This document shows, piece after piece, positions 1-12,725 of a stretch of DNA of 64,000 bases. Below the pieces are notes generated by a model. That model saw nothing but the letters and a program-made list of their open reading frames with translations, was not told the origin of the DNA and did not search any database. Source of the DNA: Ctenosaura bakeri. Lineage: Eukaryota > Chordata > Lepidosauria > Squamata > Iguanidae. How positions within the stretch are numbered: the stretch's first letter is position 1; every line of letters begins with the position of its first letter. The position numbers and the translations under genes were made by a program. The DNA lies in the NCBI GenBank assembly GCA_948474755.1, contig CAOLHI010001838.1, positions 186,001 through 250,000 of the forward strand. The letters are read 5' to 3'.

Positions 1-456
1 GGTCTATCACCAAAACATTTATTGCCTAGTTCTAGAAGGTTCCAAATGACACACTGCACAGGTACAGATAACCCTATTTATATGAGTCACAGAGAACATG
101 AAAAAGATTATTTTGCCAATAGTATCACAATACCAGTTAATGGATATTTAAATTAACATAAAGCCAATCCCAAAAGCCATTCTCTAAATCTCACATCATC
201 TTCAATATTCTTTAGTCATCTGTCTCTGGTGTCCTTCAAGTACCTCAACCATCTTAGGCAGAGGTGGATGAATTTCCTGCTCTGGGATTATCAAGGGTCT
301 GCACAGACTATGGAAAATGCCAAAAATGGAACCAAAGAAAGGAATCTAGAATGGACCCTTGGTTTTGGAAAATTCAAGTTGAACACTGCAGGAGGCTCTG
401 TGACCCACTTTAAAGGTGAATTATCATTCCTGAAGCCCCTTTATATTACACAATTG

Positions 457-648
457 TAGCACTAGGATTTCACTATAACTGCCATGTTTCCATCCTATGG
501 AATCCTGGGATTTGGGGTTTGGGAAGGGGCATTTAAAATTCTCAGCCAGAGAGCTCTTCTGGGACATCTGACCAAACTGCCAATCCCAGGATTCTATAGG
601 ATGTGGCCATGGCAACTGAGTTTGATTCAAACTGCTCTAATTGTTTAG
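457..648. mobile_element. Palindromic MITE, old diverged copy
   Basis: The arms CCATCCTATGGAATCCTGGG near 490 and the reverse-complement CCCAGGATTCTATAGGATG near 583 flank a CTCAGCCAGAGAGCTCTTCTG centre. Diverged member of the family described at 29014-29186; ends not clear. Confidence 0.55.
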
Positions 649-804
649 TGTGAATAAACTACAAACGAGGCAATTAGCTTCCTTCTTTTTTTTACCAGGG
701 AAAGGGATGGAAGGAGTATGAAGGGGTCAGGAGACCCCAAACAGGCTGGGATCCACATGCAGACCCAGAACCAACCAACTGAAACACAAAGTGACTATGT
801 AGAG

Positions 805-1196
805 CAGAGCCTTCCAAACTGTGTTGCAATGTGTTAAGTGTGTCAACTGCAGTGTGTAGATGTATCATGTGAACATAACAGGTGGAGAGGCTGCCTCTCC
901 CATCGCCACTGCAGGTCAAGCCCTGGTGAAAGGGCTGCCTCTTCCACCGCTGTCCCCCCAGGCCAAGGACGACCCCAGCAAGGGCAGCGACAGGCGAGGC
1001 CCAAGTAGAGGGGCTGCTTCTCCTGTTGCTGTCGCAGCCGCCCCAGGCCAAAGAAGACCCTAGCAAGGATGGCAATGGGCCAGGTCCAGGAGGAGGGGCT
1101 GCTTCTACTTACTGAATTACTTACTGAATTACTGTGTTGTGAAATGATGCATGTCTGAAAAGTGTGTCACCAACATGAAAAGTTTGGAAAGCTCTA
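805..1196. mobile_element. Non-autonomous hAT-like DNA transposon with GC-rich core
   Basis: Inverted ends CAGAGCCTTCCAAACT (805-820) and, reversed, TAGAGCTTTCCAAACT (1181-1196) are flanked by 8-bp near-identical duplications ATGTAGAG (797-804) and ATTTAGAG (1197-1204), the target-site size typical of hAT elements. The core (about 880-1110) is GC-rich with an imperfect tandem unit of about 80-85 bp. No transposase frame is visible. Confidence 0.8.
880..1110. repeat. Imperfect GC-rich tandem repeat inside the hAT element
   Basis: The phrase GGGCTGCYTCTYC recurs near 930, 1011 and 1095, each time followed by related CCCCAGGCCAA / GACCCYAGCAAGG text, giving a period of about 80-85 bp. A shorter partial unit starts near 884. 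Confidence 0.6.
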
Positions 1197-1435
1197 ATTT
1201 AGAGGTTTTCAGTTATGACACCCAACTTCTGAAAACTTCTCCCCAGGGTACCTTGCTTTGATACCAGACTAACCACTTTTTGCTTAAATTAGAAGTCATC
1301 TAATTTATAATGCCACTTGTAAGTACTTTCTAAAAGAAGTGGATTATATTTTTGTATTACAGTACTCTGAATACAGAAAACTTTGAGCAGAGAAAACAAA
1401 TTCACTTCAACTTACGCATGATTTCCTTTCAGATT

Positions 1436-2572
1436 ATTTGAAGATGGCTATCATGTCACCTCTCTGTTTTTTCTTCTCCAGGCTAAAATACCCAACTCCC
1501 TTAGTCTCTCGTCATAAGGCTGGGGTTCCGGATGTTTGATCATCTTGGTCAAACATCTCTGGACATGTTCCAGCTTGTCAATATCCTTTTGAATTGTGGT
1601 ATCCAGAACTGGACACAATTTTCCAGGTAGTTTCACCAAAGCAGAATAGAATGGTATTGTTTCCCTTGATCTGGATACTATACACCTGCCAGTAAAGCTT
1701 AGAATTGCATTGGCTTTTTGATTACTACAGTCCTCCCTCCAAATTTGCAAATTATTATAAAATTAATTATTCACAAGGCACATGCTTGCCTCCCCTGCAC
1801 CATTTGCCTCCCCCTCCATTCCCTTGCATGGCTCACCCCAGGCTTGGGAGGCTTGTGTTTAAGATGGCAATTTTTCCCTTTTGTGTGAGCAAAGCCCCTC
1901 TCCCACTGCTGGAGGCATGTCTCTGCCATGTGGCTGTACTTTCTGCTGATTGGTCAGGTGCTCTCTTTGCTTCTACTCCTTCCTTTTCAAGCTAGCTGCC
2001 AGAACTAACTGGAAACAAAGAACTCTGCTCTTGTCTCTTTGAGGGGAAAGTACCTATAAGCCATTTACTGTGTCTTTTTTTCTCCCACTCCCCAACGCTG
2101 AGGTCACAGGCAAAGGAATGGGATGGGGGAGCTCAGGGGGAGTTATTCACAATTTTTCCACTTTCACAAGAATTCTATGTCCCTAACTCTTGCAAATGTG
2201 GAAGGGCTACTGTACTTATATTTAGCTTGTGATCTACCAGGACCTCCTAGATCCTTTTCATATGTATATTTGTATAATTAAATTTCCTACCAAGATGCAA
2301 TATCTTACATTTACTGTGTTAGTTTTGGCCCAGCTCTTCAATCTATCAAAGTCATTTTGACTTCTGATCCTGTTCTCTAGCATGTTTGGTAACCAAACCC
2401 CGATTTCTATCATCTGCCAGTTTGATAAGCATGTCTTCTATCCCACCATCTAAGCCATTCGTAAATATGTTGAATAACACTGGGCCTAGGACAGAACCCT
2501 GAGGCACTCCACTAGTCACTTCCCTCAAGGATGAAGCACAACCATCAGTGAGCAATCTCTGGCTTCAATTAG
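1436..2572 (-). mobile_element. CR1 LINE fragment (3' part), split by a later insertion
   Basis: The two outer parts (1436-1727 and 2213-2572) read on the minus strand as the C-terminal part of a CR1-type reverse transcriptase: [21 protein letters not shown], then LIKLADD (degenerate F-A-D-D motif), and further on KLEHVQRCLTKM. Frameshifts and stops show it is dead. A Tigger-like MITE at 1728-2212 interrupts it. Confidence 0.85.
1728..2212. mobile_element. Tigger/pogo-like non-autonomous element nested in CR1
   Basis: Inverted ends CAGTCCTCCCTCCAAATTTG and, reversed, CAGTAGCCCTTCCACATTTG, flanked by a TA duplication (1726-1727 and 2213-2214). Length 485 bp. The CR1 sequence continues on either side, so this insertion is younger than the CR1. 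Confidence 0.8.
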
Positions 2573-2804
2573 TGGAGGAAAAATATGGTTTACTGAGTTG
2601 CTGATAGCTTGAGCTGCTTGACTTTGCCTCTTGTGTGCTCATGCTCAGTCCAAAGTGGTTTTCCAAGCTGAATAGGGAAAAGGAGAGGAACCTTCACAAT
2701 AATATTGAGAAGATCATGTTCCTGAATCTAGCAATTCCCTGAATATATGAAGTGAAAATGAAATTTTCATACATATGAGAGCTCTCTGGGTGCAAAGAAC
2801 ACAT

Positions 2805-3008
2805 GAACCCTGATGGCGCAGTGGTTAAATGCCAGTAATGCAGACACAAGGTTGTGAGTTCAATCCTGCAGGGCTCCAGGTTGATTCAGCCTTCCATCCT
2901 TCCACAGGTCAGTAAAATGTGTACCCAGCTTGTTGGGGGCAATTAGCTTACACATTGTAAACCGCTTAGAGAGCACTTAGCTTATAAGCAGTATAGAAAT
3001 ACACATAC
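2805..3008 (+). mobile_element. Sauria-type tRNA-derived SINE
   Basis: Head GAACCCTGATGGCGCAGTGG carries a pol III A-box-like sequence and GTTGTGAGTTCAATCC the B-box. The body runs through CCTTCCATCCTTCCACAGGT, TACCCAGCTTGTTGGGGGCA and ATTGTAAACCGCTTAGAGAG to a tail near 3005. This matches the Sauria SINE family of squamates as I know it. A second copy is at 27913. Confidence 0.8.
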
Positions 3009-5339
3009 ACATTCCAACAGAGCAAAACTAACTTATGACTAAACCTGCCATCCAGGAATAAAAATTATGTTATGGGACTGCAGATTGGGCCAATGGTGAT
3101 GAATGCTCAGAGTTGAAGACTAAAAACATCGGGAGGGCAGCCTGATTCCCACCACTGATATAATCCTACACACATTGCCTAAAAGAAGACCAACTGTATA
3201 TAGTAAGCATGCATAAAGTAATGATATACACCCAGTGAAAGCAAAAGTTAAGCATGACTAAAGTCTAATTAATTGACTTGTCTATTAATTAAACTTTACG
3301 TCCCAATCCAAACAGATGGGTTTACTACAGTTTGCTGAAGCATACTATCTTCAAACCATGGTTGACAAGGCTGGATTGTTTCAATAAATTATGCTTAAGA
3401 TAAATTAGAGTGCAGAGTTTGGGTATAATCCTAAACTACAATTAACTGGAAAAGTGAAATCTTCCATTCCTCTCATGACTCTATCAGAGGAAAAAGCAGG
3501 AGACTTAATTAAATTTTGATAAACTACAGTTTTTCATTATGTGCCATTATCATGGCTGCACTATGTCCAAATGGAGCCATGGTGTCTCAAGGCTCTATAT
3601 AATGCATTGTGAATTATAAATACAATAGCAATTAATGTGCAGTTAAGTACTCACCCATTAATTCCACAGAATATCTCAGATACAGTTCAGTTTAATAGTG
3701 CTTTTTAATAAGAACAGAATTGTTAAAATTGATCTCCTGAATGTGTTAGAAAGGCACAATAATAATTAGAAGTTTATAAGGACTCACAGTCTGCTTTATC
3801 AGGAAAGGTTCCACGATAGAAAGCAGAAAACCTATATCAGACCTGAAGCAGTTGTGACCCACCAAATCAAGTTCTCATATATATAGCAGCAACAAGTTCT
3901 TTTCTTTTTGTCTGCCTTCTTGGAGTTGCAAAATTTGATTTTCAGAGAATGGATATCACAGCTCTTCTCTACAAAGCTGTCCAAGGTTTTCTGGCCTCAT
4001 ACACAAACAAGCTTTTGAAGTTCCTTAATGAAGAGGAGAGAGCAACAGAAGCTCCTGGATTTTGTTTCATTTCAGAGATGTTTTTGCATCTCTGACCATA
4101 ATTGTTCGTAAAACAACATTGGCATTCACTAGTAAGATCATGAACTATTATGTGTATTTACAACAGGTAGAAGAGAGCAAAGAATGAGACTTTTCTTCTG
4201 TTCCATGTGACAGAATCCCTGTTCATATGTTTATGTAGCATGCAGGCAGTTGCTTCATATGTAGGAAAATTATGATTACAGTACAAAGTGGAAGATGGCA
4301 GGGATCCATCAAACATTCTACACCATAGTACACACATTCCCATCTGCTAATCACCATACATCCAGTGTCTTTGAACAAAGCTAACTTTTATTTTAACAAG
4401 AGAACCACTATTAGTACCTTCAGATTCTTGTTCTATGCCTTGAAATCCAGTTTCCTCAGAACTGCAATGGCCTTAGTTAGAAAAAGAACCATTATCAGCC
4501 AACAGAAATAAACTGAAGGCTGCACAGGTCTGTGGAGTAATAGAATGCTTGAAAGAGCCCAATCACATAATAGACTGCTGAAGCCAATGAAGCATTTCCA
4601 CTTCCAGTCCATTGCACAGTCATAACATGATTAACTATAGAAACAATTGGCAGATTCCTGTGTTGGCTAATGTAGAATTCTTGTTCCTGCAATATGAACC
4701 TAAGTGACAGCAGCACTGAAATGTCACACTTTCCAAGTACAGAATGTGTAAGAACAATAGGTATGGAATATTCTTGTCAGCTTCATACAATCATGAAAAC
4801 TTAAAAAAAAACACACACCAATAAATCAAGTTTCAATATTCAAGATCTTTCTTGTCTTAAAAATAAGAAAACATTGGAACATTAAATGATGCAGTACTTA
4901 ACAGCACTTGTCCTTCTACTTATAGCAGGAGATGGAAATAACAGTTCCAAGCTGAGAATTTTCCTGCTTACTTCTCTGAAATATGAAAACTGTAGATTAT
5001 TTTTCAGACTGAGCTGCATTAATGAATCTGTGGAGCAGAACATTTCTGCAGTGCTTTGCATGACATCTTACACGGATCTAATCAGAAATCGCAGGGATTG
5101 AAATGAAGCTTCAAAAACGCTCTGAAGTGATGGATTTGTTCACTTATTAGGCTCCATAATAATTTGTCAGACTAAGAGGAATGAAAATTTAACAGGAAAA
5201 TGCTAGGCAACTTTTTAAAACAATTCTATCCTTCTATTAGAGTTTAATGTCTGCATTTCTGATGAAAGAATGGTTTGAATTATCTGAGCTAAGACTGTGT
5301 TCTAAAAGGATTTACATAATTTAATGAACATTTCTACAA

Positions 5340-5352
5340 AAAAAAAAAAAAA
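5340..5352 (+). repeat. Poly-A run
   Basis: Uninterrupted A tract. Confidence 0.9.
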
Positions 5353-5562
5353 GGTCCCTCAAAACAAGGCACTCAACTCAGATTCGACTGATATGAGATT
5401 TTGCTTTTTCAATCAGTATCTCTTTTTCCTTCCCGGGAACTTTCAAATTATTGGTCATTAATGCAACTGGAAACTGTGGCTATATTTTACATGCAGTTTT
5501 AAAATTTAACACACATTCTTTGAGGTGAGGAAATAACAAATCCTTCCATGCCTTCAAATTGA

Positions 5563-5675
5563 GGCCATTTCTGCACTACTTCCATCCGGACCCTCCCTAA
5601 ACTGCAAACCCCAGGATTCCATAGGATGTTCAAAGTGGAATAATCATGCTATAAGAGTGTAATGCAGAAGTGGCC
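5563..5675. mobile_element. Palindromic MITE, one arm mostly deleted
   Basis: Starts GGCCATTTCTGCAC and ends TGCAGAAGTGGCC with flanks TGA (5560-5562) and TAA (5676-5678). Only the right arm (CCTCCCTAAACTGCAAACCC ...) is complete; most of the left arm is missing. Confidence 0.75.
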
Positions 5676-8080
5676 TAAGTAATTCAGAGACCTTGCTGAA
5701 CAATGAAGTTCACATCCACATTCCTTCTGTTCAGAACCCACAAACAGCTGGCTAAAGCCAAGCTCCAGCTAGAGGAGAAAGAAGATGGAGAATGCCACTG
5801 TAAAATCTACAAGATAATACGACATCACACTTCTCACGTCCTATGGCTTGGTTCTGATCTCTATTCCTGCAGAAAGGGAATTAACTTTGATTAATCATCT
5901 AGCCAAATATAGCTCATTAAAAAAATTATAAATAAGTCAGACCTCAGTTTTTCAAATTGTGTTTCCCCTTGTCTCGCTACATTAGTGATACCTCTGGTAT
6001 CTGCAGCGGATACCTCAGCTGCAATCCTATGCCCACTCAGCCCCACAGGACCCCACAGGACTGACTTTCAAGCAAGTATGTATAAGACAAACACTGATCT
6101 TTTTCTAAATATTTCGTATGTGTCTTGAGACATACATATGCACAAGTAAAATTAATAAGTCCTGCTATGCTTAGCTTCTCACCACTAATCATATATAACT
6201 ATTAATACTGTAGGAATTCCAAAACACAATATGCAAATATTCTATGCATCCCCACATGAGGAAATCTTTATTACTACTGAACAGAGAATTAGACTACTCA
6301 TCTTTCTGTTACCTTTTATAATCCCACTTTTTCAAAAAAAGAACTACTTTCATTTCAAGGTACTCTACACTGTAAATATAAAGCCACTCTAAATGTTAAT
6401 AGGTCATTCCTTCAGAGCATCCCCCAGCTGGTTGACCTCTATTAATATTTTAAAAGAATCATGCTAGGTCATAATTCTGTCACTGATACTTAGAAACCAT
6501 ACATTTCATTAATTGTTGGAGTAAATTCCTTCACAGCGACATTTCCCAGATTAGACAAATGAGCAGAGGACATGACAATTATGCAATCATTCTAAACTTT
6601 GGAACTTTTTTTTTTTTAATAAATTGCTTTGGGGAAAGCTCTGATTGGCTCTGAGGCATCTTCAACCCTTTCTGTTAAAGCAGTCTAGCTGGCTAAAGTA
6701 CAAAATATAAACACAAATATTCAGGCTGTTGAGTGCTTATAAACAAAATTTATGCATTCCTAGACTTTTACACTTCACGCACTCAACAATTTCCTCTAGA
6801 GTTGTATTTATCATTACACAGATACCTTCAAACTGATAATATCATTAAAAAACTGCATTATGATGGCTAGTGCCCAAAGCATGCAGACTGGGGAGACAAA
6901 AGACTAAAATTATTTTTCTTATATCATGATGCTTTTTCTCTTTTCATTCTTCCTATCAGACTAGTGCATTTGGGGATCATTCTCCCAAACGTGAAGCCAC
7001 AAGTTTTTCAAGCAGAAATGTATTTGTTTCTTTGTTTATTGCCTCCTTTCTTTATTTGGTCTCTCACACAATATATGGTAAAAATAGCATTTAAAAAACT
7101 TATTGTAAATCACAGGGAGCACAGTCACAAGATAAAATCCAAGAGCTACAATGAAAATTATAGTGAGCGAGATAAAACATCAAAGCCTTTACTGACTAAG
7201 ATACAGTAACAAAGAAAGGGGGGAACTGAGTGAGTTCCACAGTGAGGCGCTGGTGCAAACAACACGAAGAACAATCTTCCTCCCAAGAACCTACTAACCT
7301 AGAGTTTCTAGGTAGCAGGAAGTGCAGCAGCACCTTCCGTGATGGTTGTAGATCTTAGTAAGGCTTGTTTGAGAAGAGGCAGCCTGTCAGATATTTTGGC
7401 CCTAAGCAATAATGATGTGCGGGTGGAGCAGAAATGTTGTCCGAGCAACACTCCTATTCATTTCATGAGCCACCTGTGGCCACCAGCCATTCAAGTTTTG
7501 TAAGTCAAACAAGAAGCATGAATGCCATGAACTGTATTCAGAAACAAACTGCATACAAGAAAATTGATCCTGGATCAAAGTAGTATGGTTTCCAAGGCTC
7601 ATTCATGTCAAAAGTCAAGCTACCACATTTTCTGTACATGAAGAGTCAAGGGTTTAGGACCCCCCATATCTCCTTCCCATCAGTTAAAAAGGCTCGTACT
7701 GGGTATCATCACAGTATTGATGACATCCAACCCCAAAACTCCAATGGCTATTTACAATTTTGGGTGCCTTCTGACAAGGCTTTTATTTTGCAACTGCACT
7801 GAATAATTAACGAACATTTACATGGGAGCCACATGAAGGTATCTCTATCTATAAAATGAACCAGGTGCTCATCCAACACTACAGAATGAAACATAAAAAA
7901 CCTGAAATAATTTATTAAAGTTTTAGAAAAGCAAAATAATATTACTAATTACTTAATATGTTAAAACAACAGCCTCACTTTGAATTTAAATAACTTAGTG
8001 TTTAAGCAAGATTTTACTATCCAGTTAAAAGCAAAATGTGGTTTGGTAGAAATCTTTAAGGGGTCTGTTTTATAGACTAA

Positions 8081-8282
8081 GACCATTTCCACACTACTCT
8101 GTTATAATTCTATTATTCCAGTTTCAACTTCCTATGGAATCTTGGGGTTTGTATTTCTGGGAGAGGCATTTAGAATTCTCAGCCAGAGAGCTCTTTGGTC
8201 TCAGTAAACTACAAATCCCAGAATTCCACAGGATGTTGAAAGTTGAATGATAGCACCATAACAATGTAGTGCAGAAATGGCC
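8081..8282. mobile_element. Palindromic MITE
   Basis: GACCATTTCCACAC to GTGCAGAAATGGCC, preceded by TAA and followed by AAA. The arms around TTCAACTTCCTATGGAATC and GATTCC-type reverse text flank a CTCAGCCAGAGAGCTCTTTG centre. Confidence 0.8.
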
Positions 8283-9524
8283 AAAGAGCCATATCAAGAA
8301 AGATTCTGCCTCAAGTACTGCAGGATGGTGGGGCCAAAAATACTTCCATTTGCAGGTCTGGCAAAATGGGCAAAACATTTCACAGTTATTTATAAACTTT
8401 TTAACAACCACTTTCTGCTTTCCTTAACTTCTCAGCAATTAACACCACTTAGCCCCACTGTATGGTTGTAGGGTGTCCTTGATCACTTTGTGTGCAGCTC
8501 AAACTACAGAATTGGAATTTCATTCAGCAGTAAGGCATCATCTAAAAATACTCAAGAGCTAATTTTTCAAAGCCAGTACTGCTACCTGAGCACCATTTCA
8601 GGATAAAGTATAAGCTCAATAATATCCATCAATGAAAACAAAAGGAACCCCTTGGGATTTGAAAGCTGTCAATTTTAAAGTGGATTTGTGAAATGCACGT
8701 TAAAGGTGCATGCATACTCACTCAGGCACCTTTCATTCACATACAAAGTCTCTCGTTCTGTTTCCCAGACATGCACATTAATACCCTTCAGACATGCATT
8801 TTCTAAAGCAGAGTTTCTTTAAGGTATCTGCTGCGGGGGATTAGCCCACTGACTACAAAGTTCTTCCTTTCCTGGCAACTCCCCAGGTACAAGCATCAGT
8901 TCATAGACTACCACCTTTAGCAGCACTACTCTAAAGTATCATATATGCCTAGGGATACATCCCCCACAGCAAGAACTTCAAAGGAGGCAATGGGGCAGGG
9001 GGAAAAGAACAATCTCTGTTTCTATCCATAAGACAGGCACTTAATCTAGTAATAAAGCCTTGCCTGTACTCTCCTTTCCTCCTTTCTTCTCCTTATAGCA
9101 AGTTGCACAGAGAAAATACTGGGGCTGATGAATTAATAACAATACACTTCAACATTGATTCTAATTTAATAGAAAAACACTTCACTTTGCTCGCCTAAAC
9201 ATGAGTGTTTGCTGGCTATGAAATTTAAAAGGTCTTCCTTCTCTCCTGCAATTACATTGTGTTTGTATGGTTTTCAATCTTAAAAGTACCCTGTTTTTAT
9301 TTTCACGCAGGAGAAGTCAACCCAATGATGAAAAACAGGACTGCCCATCACCATAACATCCATATCAGCAGGCATCTGAATATATTCTCTGCTGTGGCAC
9401 ACTGTGGCACCCCAATTGTGGATGCCTTCACCTCAGACATCTAAGTGACATCAACATTGGTTTCTTTCCAGTGCCAAGCTAAAAAGCGGCATTCTACTAA
9501 AGCCTTTGAGGACTAAATTATTTC

Positions 9525-9527
<3 letters not shown>

Positions 9528-9569
<42 letters not shown>
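9528..9569. repeat. (CA)n microsatellite
   Basis: About 20 CA units without interruption. Confidence 0.95.
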
Positions 9570-9571
<2 letters not shown>

Positions 9572-10084
9572 TTTTAGATTGCAGTCTTTTAACATAGTTT
9601 TAACTGCCCTTATGTCTAATATTTTTTTAGTCTTGTTTATATTATTTTCACTTTTAACCTGGAAGGATTCTTAATTGTTTATATTTCATGCCACCAACTA
9701 GTGGCCGTGATGATGGCCAGCCCAAGATGTTTCTGATGCCACACCAACTCCTAAACTCCTATACTCAAAGTGGACAATATCTTTGATCAAGTTATTTTGG
9801 TGCTTGAAAATGCTGCAAGCACCTTTTACTCTTCATGGTTGTAAGAATACAATTGGGGGGGAAAGCAGATAAAGAAGAAATTGCATTTCTCTTAAGGTAC
9901 TCATAATCTGCTGCCCAAGGTAACCATCCTTTTATGCCTAATGGTATATTATACCTGGTAATGTTATAACAGTAAATATATTGATAACATAGAAGCTAAA
10001 GCCTTCCTCTATTTCTTCAAACATAATAGTGGGGGAAAGTACTTGCCTTTCCTGCACAGGAGCTCAATACACGACTCTTTAGAT

Positions 10085-10212
10085 CCTTCCCTACTTTATT
10101 CCCACAATAAGATGATGGGATGGGCTGTCCCAAGGTCATCCAGCAAGCTTCATGGGGGAAGAGGAATTTGAACTTGTGTCCCTCCAGTCCTAGCCCTGTC
10201 ACTGTCCCATGC
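10085..10212 (-). mobile_element. MIR-like tRNA SINE fragment
   Basis: GTCCCAAGGTCATCCAGCAA, then GGAATTTGAACTTGTGTCCC and TCCTAGCCCTGTCACTGTCC follow the order of an antisense tRNA-SINE body and head (B-box reversed). Diverged; family assignment uncertain. Confidence 0.5.
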
Positions 10213-11079
10213 TATACAATACTATAGTCATTCTGAAAGTGCCACCACCATTAATTGGCTCTAGCAAACCGTGAAGAGAGGGACTGAACCAGAGGTTAAA
10301 ATAAAAAGATGAAAAGTGTTATCTTTTATCTACTGAATTTTGTGATGTCCACCCTGGTTGTTTCTATGCTTAGTGGGCCCACAAACCTAGGAGCTCCTCT
10401 CATTGGATGCTCCATGGCTTTGAAAATCTTTTCTCAGGGCAGCTAGATTTGCTCCCTCCCTACTGTTTTTATTTGGCAGGTCAAGCCTTTTGTTCATTCC
10501 AGCAAGTTTTGGATAATTGTCTATAAGGAAACGTTGTTTAAAACTATGTGGTACTGTTCCCCCTTCTTTTAAATATACATGTTTTATATTTTTTTAATTC
10601 TACAGAAAGTTTAATTATATTATACATTAATTTTTTGTATGTTTTAAACCTGTATTTCAATTTTTATAAGATGCACTGATCCCAATTTGGGGAAAAGGTG
10701 AGTAATAAAATGAATTCATGACGACGACTATGTTGGTGGTGACGATGATAATAACTGGGGATTCTCAAACCACTATACAATGGACGCTCTGCATCTGTGG
10801 GGTTCCATCCCAGCAACCCTTGTGAATAAGAAAAACACAAATGCTCTGATCCGATTATACTAAATAGTGGTGACATGAATGTGGATGCTTCAGCACATCT
10901 GCCTTCACATTGCCTCCATTTTATGTACAGGACACAATGCTTCGTGTTAACTGGAAGCTGCAGATGTGGAGGTTGTGGGTAAGAAGGAGCCACTGTATGT
11001 TCAATCACCCTTCTTGACATCAGTGAAAGTAAACAGATCTGCACCATACAGTTATATCAATTTCATTTATCTTTAGCAG

Positions 11080-11300
11080 GGTGGCTTCACCCTAAGCAAT
11101 CTTGGGATCTGTAGTTTGCGGCGGTACTTAGAATTGTCTGCTAGAGAGTTTTAATCCACTTCATTTGAAATATAGTTCCTAAGGTACCTATCTATATTAC
11201 AGAACTAAATGATTCAATCCTTAGTCCCTCTGTTCCCTGGTCCTACCTAAGCAACACATTAAACTAGAAATCCTGGGATCCTTAGAATGAATTAAGCCAT
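11080..11300. mobile_element. Possible ancient relative of the palindromic MITE
   Basis: AATCTTGGGATCTGTAGTTTG (first 20 bases informative) and CTAGAAATCCTGGGATCC resemble the AATCCTGGGGTTTGCAGTTT arm and its reverse. Too diverged for ends to be placed. Confidence 0.3.
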
Positions 11301-12293
11301 GACAATTTAAGTGGTCTGGAAATGATATACTTGTGCAGATGCATTAATGTCAGCAAACTATCCTCTCTCATGCATGCCTTTTCTTCTCTGTTTCTTATTT
11401 CTCCTGTTCTCCTTCTGCACCAAGCTTTCATTTAGACAGCAACAGCTTCTCAGTTGCTGCTGAAGGCTGCAACCCATCTGGAATAAGAAGCAATCTTTTC
11501 ATTTGAAGCAGTGGGAAGCTGCCACTTGCACTCCAAGCACTGTTTCATTACTTAACATCTCTACAGAGGTAGCCAGGCTGAATTTAAATGAATGTTTACT
11601 ATACAAGGAAAGAACTTGTGACTTCAGATTTCTTTCCAACATAGACAGCTCACTGCAAGTGAAAGGCTGCTCCTTAATCTCCTATTTTCTGAGCCAGGTG
11701 TCCTTCTTCATCATTCTCTCCTCATGATTTTTTTCCAGGCAATCTGCAAATGATCTCCTAAGATCATGCTTTATTTTTGGGACATCACTTTGGGTGAAAA
11801 TTGAAATCCACAATGAAAATTCCTAAATGCCAATAAATCTTGTGAAAATTAACAATTTTGACGATAAACAAATGACAAACCATACCGCAGAAATGGCTCA
11901 GCCACACATCATTGTGCCTTACTTTGAAGCCATTTGTTAGATAGCAGTCAATCCTCTCTTGCCTGTATTCACCCCTCCTCTACTTTGTGGTGTCTTTCTT
12001 ATTTAGTTTTTAATATTAGTTGAAACCTCTCTCTTTTTCTCCCTCTAGTTCTGTTCCTAGTCAAACTAGCTCTTTCCCTAAACACAGTCTTCTTTTCCTG
12101 CTTCATATTCCTTAATATCACAGAGTGGACATTACTGTTCTATTCCAGCAATAGATAGTATGTGCCCTCTCTGGACCATTTTTATGGCCACTGCAGCTCC
12201 CATTCACTACTGCTGATGACCCTCGAGCAGGGATCGGGGAAGAGAATACAGTAAAAAATGGCTTTCAAGTGTCGGAGTGGAATTCCTCTCTAA

Positions 12294-12725
12294 GGCCCTT
12301 TTCACATAGTATTTGCCATGTGAAAAGGCCCCTTGAGCACTGCATGATTGTGAGGAATGATCTCCATGATGCACTCACAATTGCACAACGCTCCAGGGTA
12401 GGACAGATGCCGCTCACGCACTTTTTCATTTTTGGCTTTTAGCCAAAAATGGTGCGCAATCGCGCATTGCTCCAGGGCCTGCCGTGCACTTGCCGTGTTT
12501 GCAGAGCCTCCAGCGCTGCAGCGGTTGTGCTTCCTGCCCCAGTGCAGCCTGGGAAAGTCCCAGGCTGCACTGCAGAAGGAAGAGGCGGGGCTCTCACGCT
12601 GCCTGCTCAGGAGCAGGCAGCTCATGCAGAGCTGAAGCAGTGGGGACACAAGAGCCTCTTACTGGAGACTGCTCATGCAATCCCCATACCCCAGCACCGG
12701 AAAAAGGTAAGGTGCAGAAAGGGCC
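12294..12725. mobile_element. Large Harbinger-like MITE, copy 1
   Basis: A 432-bp element starting GGCCCTTTTCACA and ending GTGCAGAAAGGGCC, flanked by TAA (12291-12293) and CAA. GC-rich interior shared with 48744-49160 and, reversed, 50339-50742 (for example GCTCACGCACTTTTTCATTT, CTTCCTGCCCCAGTGCAGCC, GCTGAAGCAGTGGGGACAC). Several open frames cross it but do not agree between copies, so I treat it as non-coding. Confidence 0.8.
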
